From CALEUX01 sp037439945 (lineage in GTDB: Bacteria; Bacteroidota; Bacteroidia; Bacteroidales; Marinilabiliaceae), in NCBI GenBank assembly GCA_037439945.1, contig JBBIVA010000002.1:1-64000 (forward strand): a stretch of DNA of 64,000 nucleotides, given 5' to 3'. The notes beneath the pieces were generated by a model. That model was not told where the DNA came from, ran no database searches, and was given only the letters and a program-made list of their open reading frames with translations. Positions 53,011-62,481 of this stretch are shown here, one piece after another. Numbering within the stretch: the first letter of the stretch is position 1; the number at the start of each line of letters is the position of its first letter. The translations under genes were made by a program, and so were the position numbers.

Positions 53011-54060
53011 AAAAACATTGTTGTAACCGGCGGGGCCGGATTTATTGGGTCACATGTTGTAAGATTACTGGTTAATAAATATCCCGAATATAACATCATG
53101 AATCTTGATGCACTTACCTATGCCGGTAATTTGGAAAATCTGAAAGATATTGAGCATAAACCGAATTATCAGTTTGAAAGAATTAATATTACTGATGAAA
53201 AAAAGGTGAGTCAGCTTTTTGCCACCCATAAATTCGACAGTGTTATTCATTTAGCCGCTGAATCGCATGTTGACAGGTCAATAAGCAATCCTCTTGAGTT
53301 TATAAACACCAACATTCTTGGAACAGTTAATTTGCTTAATGCAGCAAGGATGGAATGGAAAGAAAAGTTGGACGGGAAGAAATTTTATCATATCTCTACC
53401 GATGAAGTTTATGGTTCCTTGGGCAAAACCGGCCTTTTTACTGAATCCACATCCTATGACCCACGAAGCCCTTATTCGGCATCAAAAGCAAGTTCAGACC
53501 ATTTAGTAAGGGCATACCACCACACTTATGGGTTGCCGGTGGTAATAAGCAATTGTTCAAATAATTACGGGCCTAATCAGTTTCCAGAAAAACTAATTCC
53601 CCTGGCTATAAATAATATTAAAAACAATAAACCAATTCCTGTTTACGGAAAAGGGGAGAATGTTCGCGACTGGCTTTTTGTTGAAGACCATGCAAGCGCC
53701 ATTGATTTAATTTTCCATAAAGGTGCTGTTGGTGAAACTTATAATATTGGAGGCAATAATGAGTGGACAAATATTGACCTTATAAACCTGCTATGTAAAG
53801 TTATGGATGAAGAGCTGGGGCGGGGCCCGGGGGATTCATCAAAACTGATTACTTTTGTGAAAGACCGTGCAGGCCACGATTTACGATATGCAATAGACTC
53901 ATCAAAACTGATGAATGACCTGGGATGGAAGCCTTCATTGCAGTTTGAAGAGGGTTTACGCAAAACGGTGAAATGGTATTTATTGAATCAGGATTGGATG
54001 AACCATATTACTTCAGGACAATATGAGCAGTATTACTCTGAGCAATACGGTACAAGATAG
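53008..54060 (+). CDS. rfbB: dTDP-glucose 4,6-dehydratase
   Basis: Product of 350 residues converting dTDP-glucose to the 4-keto-6-deoxy sugar for rhamnose-type glycans. NAD motif VTGGAGFIGSHVVRLL, catalytic STDEVYGSLG (Thr/Asp/Glu triad) and YSASKASSDHLV, and NNYGPNQFPEKLIPL are present. The rmlA, C and D genes are not in the window. The start lies in a repeated leader motif. Confidence 0.94.
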   Translation: MKNIVVTGGAGFIGSHVVRLLVNKYPEYNIMNLDALTYAGNLENLKDIEHKPNYQFERINITDEKKVSQLFATHKFDSVIHLAAESHVDRSISNPLEFINTNILGTVNLLNAARMEWKEKLDGKKFYHISTDEVYGSLGKTGLFTESTSYDPRSPYSASKASSDHLVRAYHHTYGLPVVISNCSNNYGPNQFPEKLIPLAINNIKNNKPIPVYGKGENVRDWLFVEDHASAIDLIFHKGAVGETYNIGGNNEWTNIDLINLLCKVMDEELGRGPGDSSKLITFVKDRAGHDLRYAIDSSKLMNDLGWKPSLQFEEGLRKTVKWYLLNQDWMNHITSGQYEQYYSEQYGTR

Positions 54061-54128
54061 AAGTTTAAGGATTTTAAACCCAAATTTGATATTGGACGGC
54101 CAATTTCAACCACGAAAATCTATAATTT

Positions 54129-54165
54129 AAAGGGGTAGTGACTAATGGCCGTTACCCCTTTTTTA
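54129..54165. terminator. Bidirectional terminator between rfbB and glmS
   Basis: AAAGGGGTA / TACCCCTTT with a loop that can extend the stem, T-runs on both strands; serves both converging genes. Confidence 0.85.
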
Positions 54166-54173
54166 ATTGTGCC

Positions 54174-56009
54174 TTATTCAACGGTTACTGATTTTGCGAG
54201 GTTTCGTGGTTGGTCAACATTACAGCCTCTAAGCACTGCAATGTGATATGACAGTATCTGTAATGGTATTACTGTTAACAGTGGTGATAATGCCTCATGG
54301 CATTCAGGGATTTCTATTACATTGTCGGCCATTTTCTTAACAATTTTATCACCTTTGGTAACAACAGCTATTACCATTCCTTTACGGGCTTTCACTTCCT
54401 GGATATTACTTGCCATTTTTTCATACAGTTTATCCTGAACAGCAAGTACTACCACAGGTAATTTTTCATCAATAAGGGCTATTGGCCCATGTTTCATTTC
54501 GGCTGCAGGGTAACCTTCTGCATGAATATATGATATTTCCTTGAGTTTAAGTGCGCCTTCAAGAGCAACGGGGAATAAAATTCCACGACCCAGATAAAGC
54601 GCATCGGTAACATCTTTATAGGTTTCGGCAATTTTCCTGATTTCTCCATCTTTATCAAGGATTGATTTAATTTTTGATGGAATCTGAATTAGTTCCTGTA
54701 TTAGAACTTTATACTCTTCAGAAGGCAAAACCTGTCGCTTATTACCAAGTAAAAAGGCCATCATTGCCAATACCGTAATTTGGGAGGTAAAAGCCTTTGT
54801 GCTTGCAACGCCAATTTCAATTCCGGCATGGGTATAAACACCTGCATCTGTTTCTCTGGAAAGGGAGGAGCCGGCAACATTGCAAATTCCCAGAATTGTT
54901 GCCCCGGATTCTTTAACCAAACGGATTGCCGCCAGGGTATCGGCAGTTTCGCCACTTTGTGATATGGCAATCACCAAGTCATCCTTATCGATAATAGGAT
55001 TGCGGTAGCGAAATTCTGATGCATATTCGACTTCAACAGGGATCCGGGCATACTCCTCAAAAAGATATTCGCCAACCAGGGCTGCGTGCCATGAAGTGCC
55101 ACAGGCTACAATTACAATTCTTTTGGCATCAATAAGTTTTGGCATAACGTCAAGTATCCCACCCAGAAATATCTTGCTTTGGTCCATTGATATACGGCCT
55201 CTGAATGTGTCAGTAATTGAGTTGGATTGTTCATGTATTTCCTTAAGCATGAAATGTTCAAAATCACCCTTGTCAATATTGTCTATGCTAAGGTTAATGG
55301 TTTTTATATCAGGTGTTTTGGAATCATTGTGAATATTTCTCAAATCGAGGCTTTCCCTGGTTATAACTGCCACTTCTTCATCGTTCAGGTAAATAACCTG
55401 ATCGGTGTATTCAATAATTGGAGTAGCATCTGATGCAAGGAAGTATTCGTGATCACCAACTCCTATAACCAGGGGGCTCCCTTTACGTGCCGCAATAAGC
55501 ATTCCGGGTTCGTCAACGCATGAAATTACTAATCCATAGGCTCCAACAACACGTGTTAAGGCCAGTCTTACAGCAAATTCGGCTGATACTTTTTGTTCGT
55601 TGTAAATATTTTCAATGAGATTTGCCAGTACTTCCGTATCTGTTTCACTCTGAAAGGCATATCCCCGGTTAATTAGTTCTTTTTTTAAATGAGCATAATT
55701 CTCAATAATACCATTGTGTATAACAATGAATTTTCCATTCATTGATTTGTGCGGGTGGGCGTTAATATCATTTGGTTCCCCGTGAGTTGCCCAACGGGTA
55801 TGCCCCATTCCTACAGTGCCTGAAATATCGTTGTCTTTAACAAGGGCCTCAAGGTCTTTTACCTTACCTTTACATTTATACACATGGGTATGGCTGTTAA
55901 ATAATGCTATTCCCGCTGAGTCGTACCCGCGGTATTCCAACCGCTGTAAACCTTTTATCAAAATGGGATAGGCAGTCCTGTCACCCACATAAGCTACAAT
56001 TCCACACAT
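54174..56009 (-). CDS. glmS: Glutamine-fructose-6-phosphate aminotransferase (isomerizing)
   Basis: Product of 611 residues that makes glucosamine-6-phosphate, the first step to UDP-GlcNAc. Catalytic cysteine at position 2 (MCGIVAYVGDRTAYPIL), then RLEYRGYDSAGIAL of the glutaminase domain, and two SIS sugar-phosphate domains (VACGTSWHAALVGEY, AISQSGETADTLAAI, HGPIALI). The terminal residues NVDQPRNLAKSVTVE are standard. It is followed on the same strand by a DUF4954 gene upstream of it. Confidence 0.96.
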   Translation of the reverse strand: MCGIVAYVGDRTAYPILIKGLQRLEYRGYDSAGIALFNSHTHVYKCKGKVKDLEALVKDNDISGTVGMGHTRWATHGEPNDINAHPHKSMNGKFIVIHNGIIENYAHLKKELINRGYAFQSETDTEVLANLIENIYNEQKVSAEFAVRLALTRVVGAYGLVISCVDEPGMLIAARKGSPLVIGVGDHEYFLASDATPIIEYTDQVIYLNDEEVAVITRESLDLRNIHNDSKTPDIKTINLSIDNIDKGDFEHFMLKEIHEQSNSITDTFRGRISMDQSKIFLGGILDVMPKLIDAKRIVIVACGTSWHAALVGEYLFEEYARIPVEVEYASEFRYRNPIIDKDDLVIAISQSGETADTLAAIRLVKESGATILGICNVAGSSLSRETDAGVYTHAGIEIGVASTKAFTSQITVLAMMAFLLGNKRQVLPSEEYKVLIQELIQIPSKIKSILDKDGEIRKIAETYKDVTDALYLGRGILFPVALEGALKLKEISYIHAEGYPAAEMKHGPIALIDEKLPVVVLAVQDKLYEKMASNIQEVKARKGMVIAVVTKGDKIVKKMADNVIEIPECHEALSPLLTVIPLQILSYHIAVLRGCNVDQPRNLAKSVTVE

Positions 56010-56041
56010 ACTTCTGAATTTTTCTCAATAATATAGTAATA

Positions 56042-56049
56042 CAAAACTA
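56042..56049 (-). promoter_or_regulatory. -7 promoter element for glmS
   Basis: TAGTTTTG on the minus strand, exact TAnnTTTG match, 33 bp upstream of the glmS ATG. Confidence 0.6.
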
Positions 56050-56199
56050 ATAAACATAGGCCAAATCATCCCTGTCAATAGTCAACCGGAAAGTGTAATT
56101 GGTAAAAAAATGATCCGGGTTTAGTTATGGTCACCCCATTTTATAAACCTATGGCTACCGTTTTAAATAAAATGGCCCAATTTAGCATAACCCCCATTT

Positions 56200-58188
56200 T
56201 TACATCAGCCTGGCTAATTTTTCCTTAACTTTCTTTGCCAATCCGCTTTTTTTCTCAATGTGTTCAATAATATCGGTAACCGCAGGGTGACTAGTAAATT
56301 CACCCCTTACATTCTCAAAATCTGACATTCTTGTTTCTTCTTCACCATCAATACCAAACCCTGTTTGAGATTTTAGTGTGAACTCTTTCCTGGCATCTTC
56401 ATACATCATTTGGTCCAGGGTAACAACGGCATTTTTCCATTCATCAACAAACCCCTCGAGTTGTTTTGCTGTTACGGTTTCAACATTTAATCCTGCTTCA
56501 GATAAAAGTTTAGGCACGATCCAGTTCCAGGCCCAATGAAAATACTGACCCATCCAGTTATGGTAAATGTTGTTCAAATCATCGGGTGATGTAATATTTC
56601 CATTTTCAATTTCATTAACCAACCAGTTAATTTTTTCTTTTGGAACCATTAAACCGGCCATATCCACCCATTCGCCTGAACCCTCATTGCCATCGGGAGC
56701 AATGGCCCGGCGCATTTCCTCCTCAGTTGAATATTCAGAAACTTCCAGTTTTTTTACCAAACCATTTCCAAGAAATTTTGTAATACCCAACCGGTACAAC
56801 TTTATTCCCCTCTCAAGGGATGAGTTTGTAATTTTGGCACTGTTATACATAAAATACTCTGACGAAATACCAGAGGTTTTTTTCAGGTTTTCCAGAATTT
56901 TCACTCCTTTAATGATTTTTAGAACGGAGTATGGGCTCAGAAGGTTAAATATTATACAGTCGAGCAGGTATTCATCTTTTCTTCTGTCCCTTTTTGGCCA
57001 TTTTCTGGCATCACGAATTGTTCCAATGCTTCTTAATGTTACCCCCGGGGCAAGGAAGCTTTCATCGGTATTTTCAATCAGATATGAAAAAGGGAGTTCC
57101 GAGGTATCGGGGTTTCGGTAATGCCTCCCCATAACAAGTGAAAATGCGCCAATTTTTGCAGGCCACAAAATATATGAATCACTTGTTGTTTTACTACCTC
57201 GTTCAACAACCCCCTGGTGTATTGGCCCCAATTTGTATAAATGATTACTTTGGTTTGAGCCGCTACCAGCATTAAGAAAAGAGTAATAACCCGCAATAAG
57301 AAGCGTAGATTTATGGTGTGAGACCGTATAAGGTCCGGCAAAAATTGAGCAGGCTTCACCATGAAAGCCCTGACAATTTGCAAAAAACACCGAATTTTCG
57401 GCTGAGTATTGTTTTCCCAAAACAGTTCCCTGCCCAATAAAGCATTTTGAAATCATAGTTGAATCGCTTATTGAGCTCCCGCTTGATAGGATAAAATCTT
57501 CGGCAATTACTCCCGGGCCCACATATGATGGGTCCTTTTCTGAACTGTTTATTGTACCATTGTTTAAACGGTAAATACTTTCAATTTTAGTAAAGGGACC
57601 AATATTAACATTTAATATGGTACGGCAACTCAACAACTGGGCCCCCTCGCCAATAATACCCATTTGAGAACAAATAGTTTGGGTATACTTTTCAACCATT
57701 TGCTGCAGGGCATCAATTAAACGAGGGCGGTGGCGGTAAAAGGCCATTAAATAAGCGGTGTGGGCCGACAAATTGTTAAATATTGGTATTTCCCTGCCAC
57801 CGGTTTCACTTAACACGGCAACCCGGGTTCCGTTTCCAAAGCATGATTTGCCTGTAACCCCTAAGGTGTCAACACTCTCAATAAATACATTTTTGCCTAT
57901 TTTATAATTGGCAAGATAGTTCTTAACCTGATTTATATAAACATCGTCATCAATATGGCAATTATGAATAACGGCACTGTATATCCCTGATAATTTCTCA
58001 ATTCCACCCTGAAGTTCTACTCTTCTTTTAAATACCCCTAACCAAACATCTCCGGAAAATGAAACGTGTTTACAACGTTCGGCATTAAACCCATCTTTAA
58101 CTTTAATTCTTTGCCAGTCGGTGCTTTGGCACCCGTTTTTTTCGAGAAATTCGATCTCTTTACCTGAAAGATTTCTGTATGATACCAT
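56200..58188 (-). CDS. DUF4954-family protein with left-handed beta-helix repeats
   Basis: Product of 662 residues. Many short hexapeptide-like turns (KNVFIESVDTLGVTGKSCFG, VGPGVIAEDFILSSGSSISD, SKCFIGQGTVLGKQYSAENS, EACSIFAGPYTVSHHKSTLL) indicate a left-handed beta-helix over roughly residues 60-390, as in nucleotidyl- and acyltransferases. The C-terminal part is helical. Proteins of this DUF are common in Bacteroidota and uncharacterised; the hexapeptide region suggests a sugar-nucleotide related role, which fits the neighbouring glmS, but this is context only. No classic catalytic histidine of hexapeptide acyltransferases was pinpointed. Confidence 0.78.
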   Translation of the reverse strand: MVSYRNLSGKEIEFLEKNGCQSTDWQRIKVKDGFNAERCKHVSFSGDVWLGVFKRRVELQGGIEKLSGIYSAVIHNCHIDDDVYINQVKNYLANYKIGKNVFIESVDTLGVTGKSCFGNGTRVAVLSETGGREIPIFNNLSAHTAYLMAFYRHRPRLIDALQQMVEKYTQTICSQMGIIGEGAQLLSCRTILNVNIGPFTKIESIYRLNNGTINSSEKDPSYVGPGVIAEDFILSSGSSISDSTMISKCFIGQGTVLGKQYSAENSVFFANCQGFHGEACSIFAGPYTVSHHKSTLLIAGYYSFLNAGSGSNQSNHLYKLGPIHQGVVERGSKTTSDSYILWPAKIGAFSLVMGRHYRNPDTSELPFSYLIENTDESFLAPGVTLRSIGTIRDARKWPKRDRRKDEYLLDCIIFNLLSPYSVLKIIKGVKILENLKKTSGISSEYFMYNSAKITNSSLERGIKLYRLGITKFLGNGLVKKLEVSEYSTEEEMRRAIAPDGNEGSGEWVDMAGLMVPKEKINWLVNEIENGNITSPDDLNNIYHNWMGQYFHWAWNWIVPKLLSEAGLNVETVTAKQLEGFVDEWKNAVVTLDQMMYEDARKEFTLKSQTGFGIDGEEETRMSDFENVRGEFTSHPAVTDIIEHIEKKSGLAKKVKEKLARLM

Positions 58189-58453
58189 ATTTTGAGCTGT
58201 TTTTTCAACCGAATGTAAGAAAACTCTTTCACTATTACATGCAATTGAACTAAAAGATAATCAAGCCAAAGGAAATAGTATAATTAAATAAAAAGTATAA
58301 TTAAACGAAACTGCATAAGGTGGCTAATTTTGATTTTAATAAGGTTTTGAAAACAGAGTTGAGATGAATAAAATTTAGCCTGTCCTAATAAGGTTATTCA
58401 AGGCAATTTTGTAATATTGTATTGCAATCATTATAAACCTTAAAACTTAAATT

Positions 58454-58819
58454 ATGAGCGCAGGAATTTATGGATTTGTTGGACTAATTTATTTCGCATT
58501 TATAGTCCTTATGATTATATCAATGTGGAAGATTTTTGAAAAAGCAGGGCAACCGGGCTGGGCCAGTATTATTCCAATTTATAATACAATTGTATTATTG
58601 AAAATTGTTGGTAAGCCCTGGTGGTGGTTACTATTGATGCTATTATCTGCAATTATAATAGGATTGATTTGGGCAATATGGTCAGTTAATTTACTTTCAA
58701 AAAGTTTTGGCAAGGGTGTTGGTTATACCTTGGGGCTACTTTTTCTGCCATTTATTTTCTACCCTTTGCTTGGGCTGGGCGACGCAACTTACCAGGGCCC
58801 TGCAGGTAAAAAAGCTTAA
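58454..58819 (+). CDS. Small multi-spanning membrane protein (DUF5684-like)
   Basis: Product of 121 residues with about three membrane helices (7-27, 50-70 and 88-108). The pattern MWKIFEKAGQPGWASIIPIY and NTIVLLKIVGKPWWWLLLML is that of DUF5684-type proteins, sometimes annotated signal-peptidase-I-like on the basis of this region but lacking catalytic residues. Function unknown. Isolated, followed by a terminator. Confidence 0.72.
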   Translation: MSAGIYGFVGLIYFAFIVLMIISMWKIFEKAGQPGWASIIPIYNTIVLLKIVGKPWWWLLLMLLSAIIIGLIWAIWSVNLLSKSFGKGVGYTLGLLFLPFIFYPLLGLGDATYQGPAGKKA

Positions 58820-58863
58820 TTATCATTTATGTTATAAATTATTTGTTTTTGTACTAAAGATTT

Positions 58864-58890
58864 AAAACCCCCGTTTTGACGGGGGTTTTT
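58864..58890. terminator. Bidirectional terminator after the DUF5684-like gene
   Basis: AAAACCCCCGT / ACGGGGGTTTT, an 11-bp stem with a 4-nt loop and T-runs on both strands. Confidence 0.9.
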
Positions 58891-58944
58891 GTTAAGCCTA
58901 TATTGTAGCAGATTAGCTTTTTGTAAAAACATGCAGGTTTTGGT

Positions 58945-60930
58945 TCAGGAATGGTCCCCGGCAAATACTTTTCCGGCTTTTGCAATGTTATCAGGTTTCC
59001 CAAGTACGTAAGCTATATCGCCTTTTCTGAATGAGCAATTATGGGCAGGGTTTTCAATAATATCATCTCCCCTTTTTATTGCCACTACTGTGGCCCCTAC
59101 AAAATTTCTGAAATCAATTTCGGCCAACGCTTTGCCAATAACAGTTGAACCGTCCCTTACTTTTAAAGCGGCAATTTCAATATTTGGTAAATCTTTCATT
59201 ATTGAGATGCTTGATTTTGATTTACCCTTATCGCGGAATATGCCATAATTATCTTTTCTAATGCGGCCAATAATCTGTCTTATTTCACTTTGTGGAAGCA
59301 GGTATTTTGTTAAAACGCGTTCAAATATTTCAATGGCGGTTTCAAATTCTTCAGGAATCACCTGTGTAGCCCCAAGCTTATACAACTCTTCAATATCTTC
59401 AACATGTTTTGTCCTTACCAGTATTGCAGCATGGTTATTTAAATGTCTTATCTTTTCAACTACGGCCATTGATGCCATTAAATCTCCTATTGAAACTACA
59501 ACAATTTCAGCGGTATCAACATGTGCCTTTTTTAGTATTGGTTCATTTATGGCATCACCATAAATAATTGCTTCACCTTTTTCCTGCCGGCGTTTAACAT
59601 CTGCCGGGTCAAAAGCTATAGAAATGCATGGCAGGTTAATGTGCATAGCCATGGCCGAGAGGTTTGAAGCCCTGGAGTCTTTACCAATCAATACAAGATG
59701 GTTTTTCATTTCAGGAACATCAATATGTTTAAGTGGAAAAAGACCATCGACAAGAAATTTGGGTATTGAAAGCTTCAGGAAAGTATTGGATAAAGGTTTT
59801 GCTACCATTATCATAAATGGTGTTACCGACATACTCATTATTGCAACGGCCAAAAATAACTGGTAATAATAGGGGGAAAGAATGTCAAAATTTTGTCCCA
59901 TTTTAGCCAGAATAAATGAGAATTCGCCGACTTGGGCAAGTGCAAAACCAACTAAAACCTGGCCTCTGAATGTATGTCCAAGAACAAACCCTGTTAATCC
60001 GGCCACAATCATTTTTAATCCAATTACAAATGCTACAGTAACTAATACAATTCCAAGATTATCCAGAACAAAACTTATATCAAGGAGCATCCCTATTGAT
60101 ACAAAAAAGAAGGCTGAAAAAGTATCCTTAAATGGTATGATATGTCCAAATGCATTATGACTATATTCCGACTCTGAAATCATAAGACCTGCAAGGAATG
60201 CACCAAAAGCCAGCGACATTCCCAATTCATGGGTAAGAAAAGCAACTGACAAACAAATTAACAGGATACTCATAAAAAACAGTTCCTGATTTTTAGTCAT
60301 TGCAATGGCCCTTAGAATTAAAGGCATTACCCATTTATGGCCCACAAAAACCAATATAATAATGAGAGCAGATTTTACTCCAAGTAATATAAAACCGGTT
60401 CCTAAATTATTTACTTCTCCTGCCATTAACGGGGTAAATAATAAAAGTGGCACCAAAAGTAAATCCTGGAAAATAAGTATTCCCAAAATAGTTCGGCCAA
60501 AATTTGATGTTAGTTCAGAGCGGTCTTGCAGAACCTTTAAAACCACAGCAGTACTGCTTAGGGCAGTTAAAAACCCAATAAAAAAGGCTGCTGATATTTC
60601 CAGGCCATAGCTTTTGGCTAAAAAAGTAATTACCAGGGTTGTTATGGAAACCTGCAATAAACCACCAAAAAATACAATGCGACGGATTTTAATTAAATGT
60701 TTTAAAGAAAACTCAAGGCCAATTGTAAATAACAATAAAACAACCCCAATTTCTGCCAATGTTTCTATGTTGGTGCCCGACACCACAATTCCGGCTAAAT
60801 GAGGCCCTGCTAATACCCCTGTTAACAGGTAACCTATTATTGTTGGAATTTTAAACCGGGTAAATATGTAATTAACCAGGGTTGATAATGCAAAAATTAC
60901 CAGGATATCTTTTAAGATGTTAAATTCCAT
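58945..60930 (-). CDS. KefB-type monovalent cation:proton antiporter (CPA2) with TrkA-N/C domains
   Basis: Membrane protein of 661 residues. The N-terminal ~390 residues contain 12-13 helices of the CPA2 exchanger (IPTIIGYLLTGVLAGPHLAG, VLLLFTIGLEFSLKHL, AQVGEFSFILAKMG). A TrkA-N/RCK-like domain occupies about 410-530 (NHLVLIGKDSRASNLSAM; the GxGxxG loop is altered) and a TrkA-C domain about 570-655. It probably exports K+ or Na+ in exchange for protons, gated by ligand binding to the RCK part. No ancillary kefF/G gene is present. Confidence 0.88.
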   Translation of the reverse strand: MEFNILKDILVIFALSTLVNYIFTRFKIPTIIGYLLTGVLAGPHLAGIVVSGTNIETLAEIGVVLLLFTIGLEFSLKHLIKIRRIVFFGGLLQVSITTLVITFLAKSYGLEISAAFFIGFLTALSSTAVVLKVLQDRSELTSNFGRTILGILIFQDLLLVPLLLFTPLMAGEVNNLGTGFILLGVKSALIIILVFVGHKWVMPLILRAIAMTKNQELFFMSILLICLSVAFLTHELGMSLAFGAFLAGLMISESEYSHNAFGHIIPFKDTFSAFFFVSIGMLLDISFVLDNLGIVLVTVAFVIGLKMIVAGLTGFVLGHTFRGQVLVGFALAQVGEFSFILAKMGQNFDILSPYYYQLFLAVAIMSMSVTPFMIMVAKPLSNTFLKLSIPKFLVDGLFPLKHIDVPEMKNHLVLIGKDSRASNLSAMAMHINLPCISIAFDPADVKRRQEKGEAIIYGDAINEPILKKAHVDTAEIVVVSIGDLMASMAVVEKIRHLNNHAAILVRTKHVEDIEELYKLGATQVIPEEFETAIEIFERVLTKYLLPQSEIRQIIGRIRKDNYGIFRDKGKSKSSISIMKDLPNIEIAALKVRDGSTVIGKALAEIDFRNFVGATVVAIKRGDDIIENPAHNCSFRKGDIAYVLGKPDNIAKAGKVFAGDHS

Positions 60931-60962
60931 AAATTACCGGTATAATTTAATGTTGATTAAGG

Positions 60963-60970
60963 CAAAGATA
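60963..60970 (-). promoter_or_regulatory. -7 promoter element for the KefB-type antiporter
   Basis: TATCTTTG on the minus strand, exact TAnnTTTG match, 33 bp upstream of the ATG. Confidence 0.6.
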
Positions 60971-61329
60971 AACCATTAAAATAAGAATTAACTCAAATTT
61001 GTGATTAGAGGCAGATAGTTAATTTCAGGTTTTACAGATAAACTGCCTTGCTTTGATTAACAAAAATTTACTATGGCAAACTTGATACGGGGAACTATTT
61101 ATAATCAAGAATTACCGGCAATAAATGGTTTTAATACCGGAATAAATTTATAAAGGGTATTAGTCCGTTAAAAACATAACTTCCGTTTTAGGATAAAACT
61201 ATTTGCTTTATTTTGAATTTAAGAATAAGGGGAGTTTTTTATCAAAATACTTATAATGGATAACCTATTTATTAACAAATGTTTTATAGTTGTATCAAAG
61301 TGGTTGATTCTAAAAAATTATTATTTGCG
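60971..61329. other. Intergenic stretch between the antiporter and creatininase genes
   Basis: About 360 bp, AT-rich, no open frame, hairpin or repeat recognised. Confidence 0.35.
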
Positions 61330-62208
61330 CTATTGTTTTGTTTTGAGCGGATTTGTTGATTCATTATAGAACTGGTTCTGCAATGCAGGAACTATTTTAT
61401 CGTTTTTTACTGCTTTTATGGCTTCAACCAATTGGTTTACAGTATAATTAATAAGTAGTTCTCCTGCTTGTGGATTTGCCCGTGATGCATCCCCAGAATA
61501 ATGGTTAGGAAATTTGGCATACCACCAAATTCCGGTGTATAAGTTTTTTAAATGGTTCAATCTTGCCTGATCGGTCCCTGTTTGTTCCATAACCCTGTTT
61601 TTATGCATCAGGGTTGGTTCAATAGCCATAATCATTGATGCTTCTGTATTACCTGCATGGCCTCCATCTGGATCAGGTTGTGTAAGTTCCTCAACTTTTT
61701 TGATTAATTCATTGCTGTATGATTGACGAAACCAGTAAAGAACATAATCTTTTTTTTCGGCAAGTTGGGAAATTCCAAAATATTCAAGAAAAGCATTATT
61801 GCCACCATGCCCGTTTACAATTACAATTTTCTTAAAACCATTTCTGCTTAACTCGTCAACAGTTTCCTGCAAAGCTTTCCAAATAAGTTCATGTGAATAT
61901 GCAATTGTTCCGGGTTGATGCTTTGCTTCGTTTATTTGGCTGAAATAGTACCACGGAAACACAACAGTATATTCTTTCTCAGCTGCTCTTAATGCTATTT
62001 CGCGAGCTATGTAAAGGTCTGTTCCCAAAGGCATATGTGCGCCATGTTTTTCAAATACACCTACAGGAATAATTACTGTGGATGAACTTTTTTCCACTGC
62101 CTTAATAAAATCCGGAGAGGTAAGTTCTTCCAACCTGAAAGGAAGGTTTTGGGCTTTTAAAGGAAATAGTGCAAGCAATAAAAAAAATGCAGGCATTAAT
62201 TTTTTCAT
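61330..62208 (-). CDS. Exported creatininase-family amidohydrolase
   Basis: Product of 292 residues from the ATG at 62208, with a signal peptide MKKLMPAFFLLLALFPLKAQ. ATGs at 62247 and 62307 would extend it but put extra residues before this signal peptide. The metal site is intact: VFEKHGAHMPLGTDLYIA (Glu, His, Asp), VNGHGGNNAF, and DGGHAGNTEASM with the metal-binding Glu. Family members open cyclic amides such as creatinine or the formamide in mycofactocin/riboflavin-type pathways; the substrate here is unknown. Confidence 0.83.
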   Translation of the reverse strand: MKKLMPAFFLLLALFPLKAQNLPFRLEELTSPDFIKAVEKSSSTVIIPVGVFEKHGAHMPLGTDLYIAREIALRAAEKEYTVVFPWYYFSQINEAKHQPGTIAYSHELIWKALQETVDELSRNGFKKIVIVNGHGGNNAFLEYFGISQLAEKKDYVLYWFRQSYSNELIKKVEELTQPDPDGGHAGNTEASMIMAIEPTLMHKNRVMEQTGTDQARLNHLKNLYTGIWWYAKFPNHYSGDASRANPQAGELLINYTVNQLVEAIKAVKNDKIVPALQNQFYNESTNPLKTKQ

Positions 62209-62481
62209 CAGCAAGTAATTTTTAAAATAGGGCCGGATTGTTTTCATGGTTAAAATATTTGGGTTATAAATTGAAATACAACCAATTGGTTTTATGAATA
62301 CTGACAATGTCAGTTTTAACTATAACTTAGTTTTTTTGTTTCACAGTTTTTTTTAAAAACTGATTTGACTTAATCTCTCTAAACAGATTAAAAACCCGAA
62401 AACCTAACGGACTTAAGTATTATTATTTAAGCTAAAGCCTGGTTTGTTAATTTAATAAAACTGGGATAAAAAGCCTGACCA

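Noticed and set aside
60305..60610. Plus-strand frames opposite the antiporter gene
   Set aside because: Antisense shadows of a clear 661-residue membrane protein; composition reflects the complementary codons.
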